A stretch of DNA of 64,000 bases, from positions 124,001 to 188,000 of the forward strand of contig NZ_JACJQN010000011.1 of the NCBI RefSeq assembly GCF_014696675.1, in the 5' to 3' direction. The position numbers and the translations under genes are program-made. The notes beneath the pieces are model-generated. The model ran no database searches. It saw nothing but the letters and a program-made list of their open reading frames with translations, and was not told the origin of the DNA. Origin of the DNA: Phormidium tenue FACHB-1052. Lineage in GTDB: Bacteria > Cyanobacteriota > Cyanobacteriia > Phormidesmidales > Phormidesmidaceae. Shown in pieces: positions 63,570-64,000 of the stretch (positions are counted from its first letter, which is position 1; every line of letters begins with the position of its first letter).

Positions 63570-64000
63570 CTAAAAGGGCGTGCATTTGTAGTGGCTGTAG
63601 GGATGGCCACCGCTGCCCGTTTGGCTAAGCTGCTGACAGCCGTTGGCGCTCAAATCTGAGCCAATGTGGATAAACCAGAGGTCAAAGGGGCGAGGCATGG
63701 TGGAGAGAATCTCGGCCAGCTTTTCTTCGGGGGGAGCGGTTGGGTTGCTGGGCAAACTCCAAAGAAAAAATTGGGGCGGCACAGTCCACCCGCTGTTTGG
63801 GTCACTGGGGTGGAAATGGCGGTGGATCTCCCAACCGATGCTTAGCATCTCATGACCAATCACCGTAGGCTTGCCTGCTTCGATCTGGGCAGGGAAGCCT
63901 ATCAGCACCGGATGGGTGGATTCTGCCTGAATGGTGCGCACAAGTTCGGCTGGTGCAAAGTATTTGGCAAAGGCCAGATTACTCACCACAAATAGGGCGC
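63570..64000 (-). CDS. Probable membrane glycosyltransferase (GT39-like), C-terminal part
   Basis: The frame is open to the window edge, so the true start is outside and about 143 residues of C-terminus are visible. No membrane helix remains in this part; it is a soluble tail with HPVLIGFPAQIEAG, SIGWEIHRHFHPSD and PFDLWFIHIGSDLS, which looks like the extracytoplasmic C-terminus of cyanobacterial GT39/ArnT-type glycosyltransferases. The family is an impression, not established. Confidence 0.5.
   Translation of the reverse strand, partial: ALFVVSNLAFAKYFAPAELVRTIQAESTHPVLIGFPAQIEAGKPTVIGHEMLSIGWEIHRHFHPSDPNSGWTVPPQFFLWSLPSNPTAPPEEKLAEILSTMPRPFDLWFIHIGSDLSANGCQQLSQTGSGGHPYSHYKCTPF

Overview
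The window is a chromosomal piece of a cyanobacterium, most likely a filamentous Leptolyngbya/Nodosilinea-type organism. The evidence is the many copies of the HIP1 octamer (gcgatcgc) across the sequence, a one-piece tmRNA with the cyanobacterial tag ANNIVPFARKAAPVAA, a cyanoexosortase with its partner protein, several cyanobacteria-restricted hypothetical families, and a CIRCE-controlled groESL. Genus is an inference; no rRNA is present.

Layout. 1-4.8 kb: the end of a phosphorylase-kinase-like protein, a secreted EEP-fold hydrolase, a Uma2 nuclease, endonuclease III, and an Rrf2 regulator-cysK operon. 5-17 kb: a co-catalytic metallopeptidase, a VapBC toxin-antitoxin pair, rsmI, two small conserved genes, enolase, an exported S9 peptidase, a CHAT-TM-TPR protein and a lipid-kinase fusion. 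17-25.5 kb: tmRNA, a repeat protein of unknown role, rplU-rpmA, a GDSL hydrolase, a DUF4268 protein, YchJ, an acyltransferase, tRNA-Thr and tRNA-Tyr, and an RsbW-like kinase. 26-44.3 kb: a HEAT-repeat protein, a CBS protein, an M42 peptidase, a PLD-family protein with an EF-hand-like loop, gluconokinase with a PchB-like enzyme, RsgA, an FAD oxidoreductase next to TspO, Uma2, a pentapeptide protein, SodC, and a SNF2-DUF29-SWIM run. 44.3-46.6 kb: a YdeP-like molybdoenzyme.

46.7-55.3 kb is a distinct, AT-richer accessory block. Four unrelated minus-strand genes are separated by REP-like hairpin repeats with a decayed REP-associated tyrosine transposase (RAYT) among them. After these come a stretch full of inverted repeats, a candidate structured RNA, a dense 165-bp array of short repeats, two small conserved genes, and an actin-type ParM-ParR segregation pair.

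55.3-64 kb returns to core genes: groESL behind a perfect CIRCE operator, a DegT aminotransferase followed by a cyanoexosortase pair (cell-surface/exopolysaccharide sorting), an NfeD-like stub, a SpoIID-domain protein, and the end of a probable membrane glycosyltransferase cut by the window edge. The strongest candidates for something undescribed are the 51.1-54.8 kb region (structured RNA, repeat array and ParMR) and the gene-REP-gene array at 46.7-51.0 kb.
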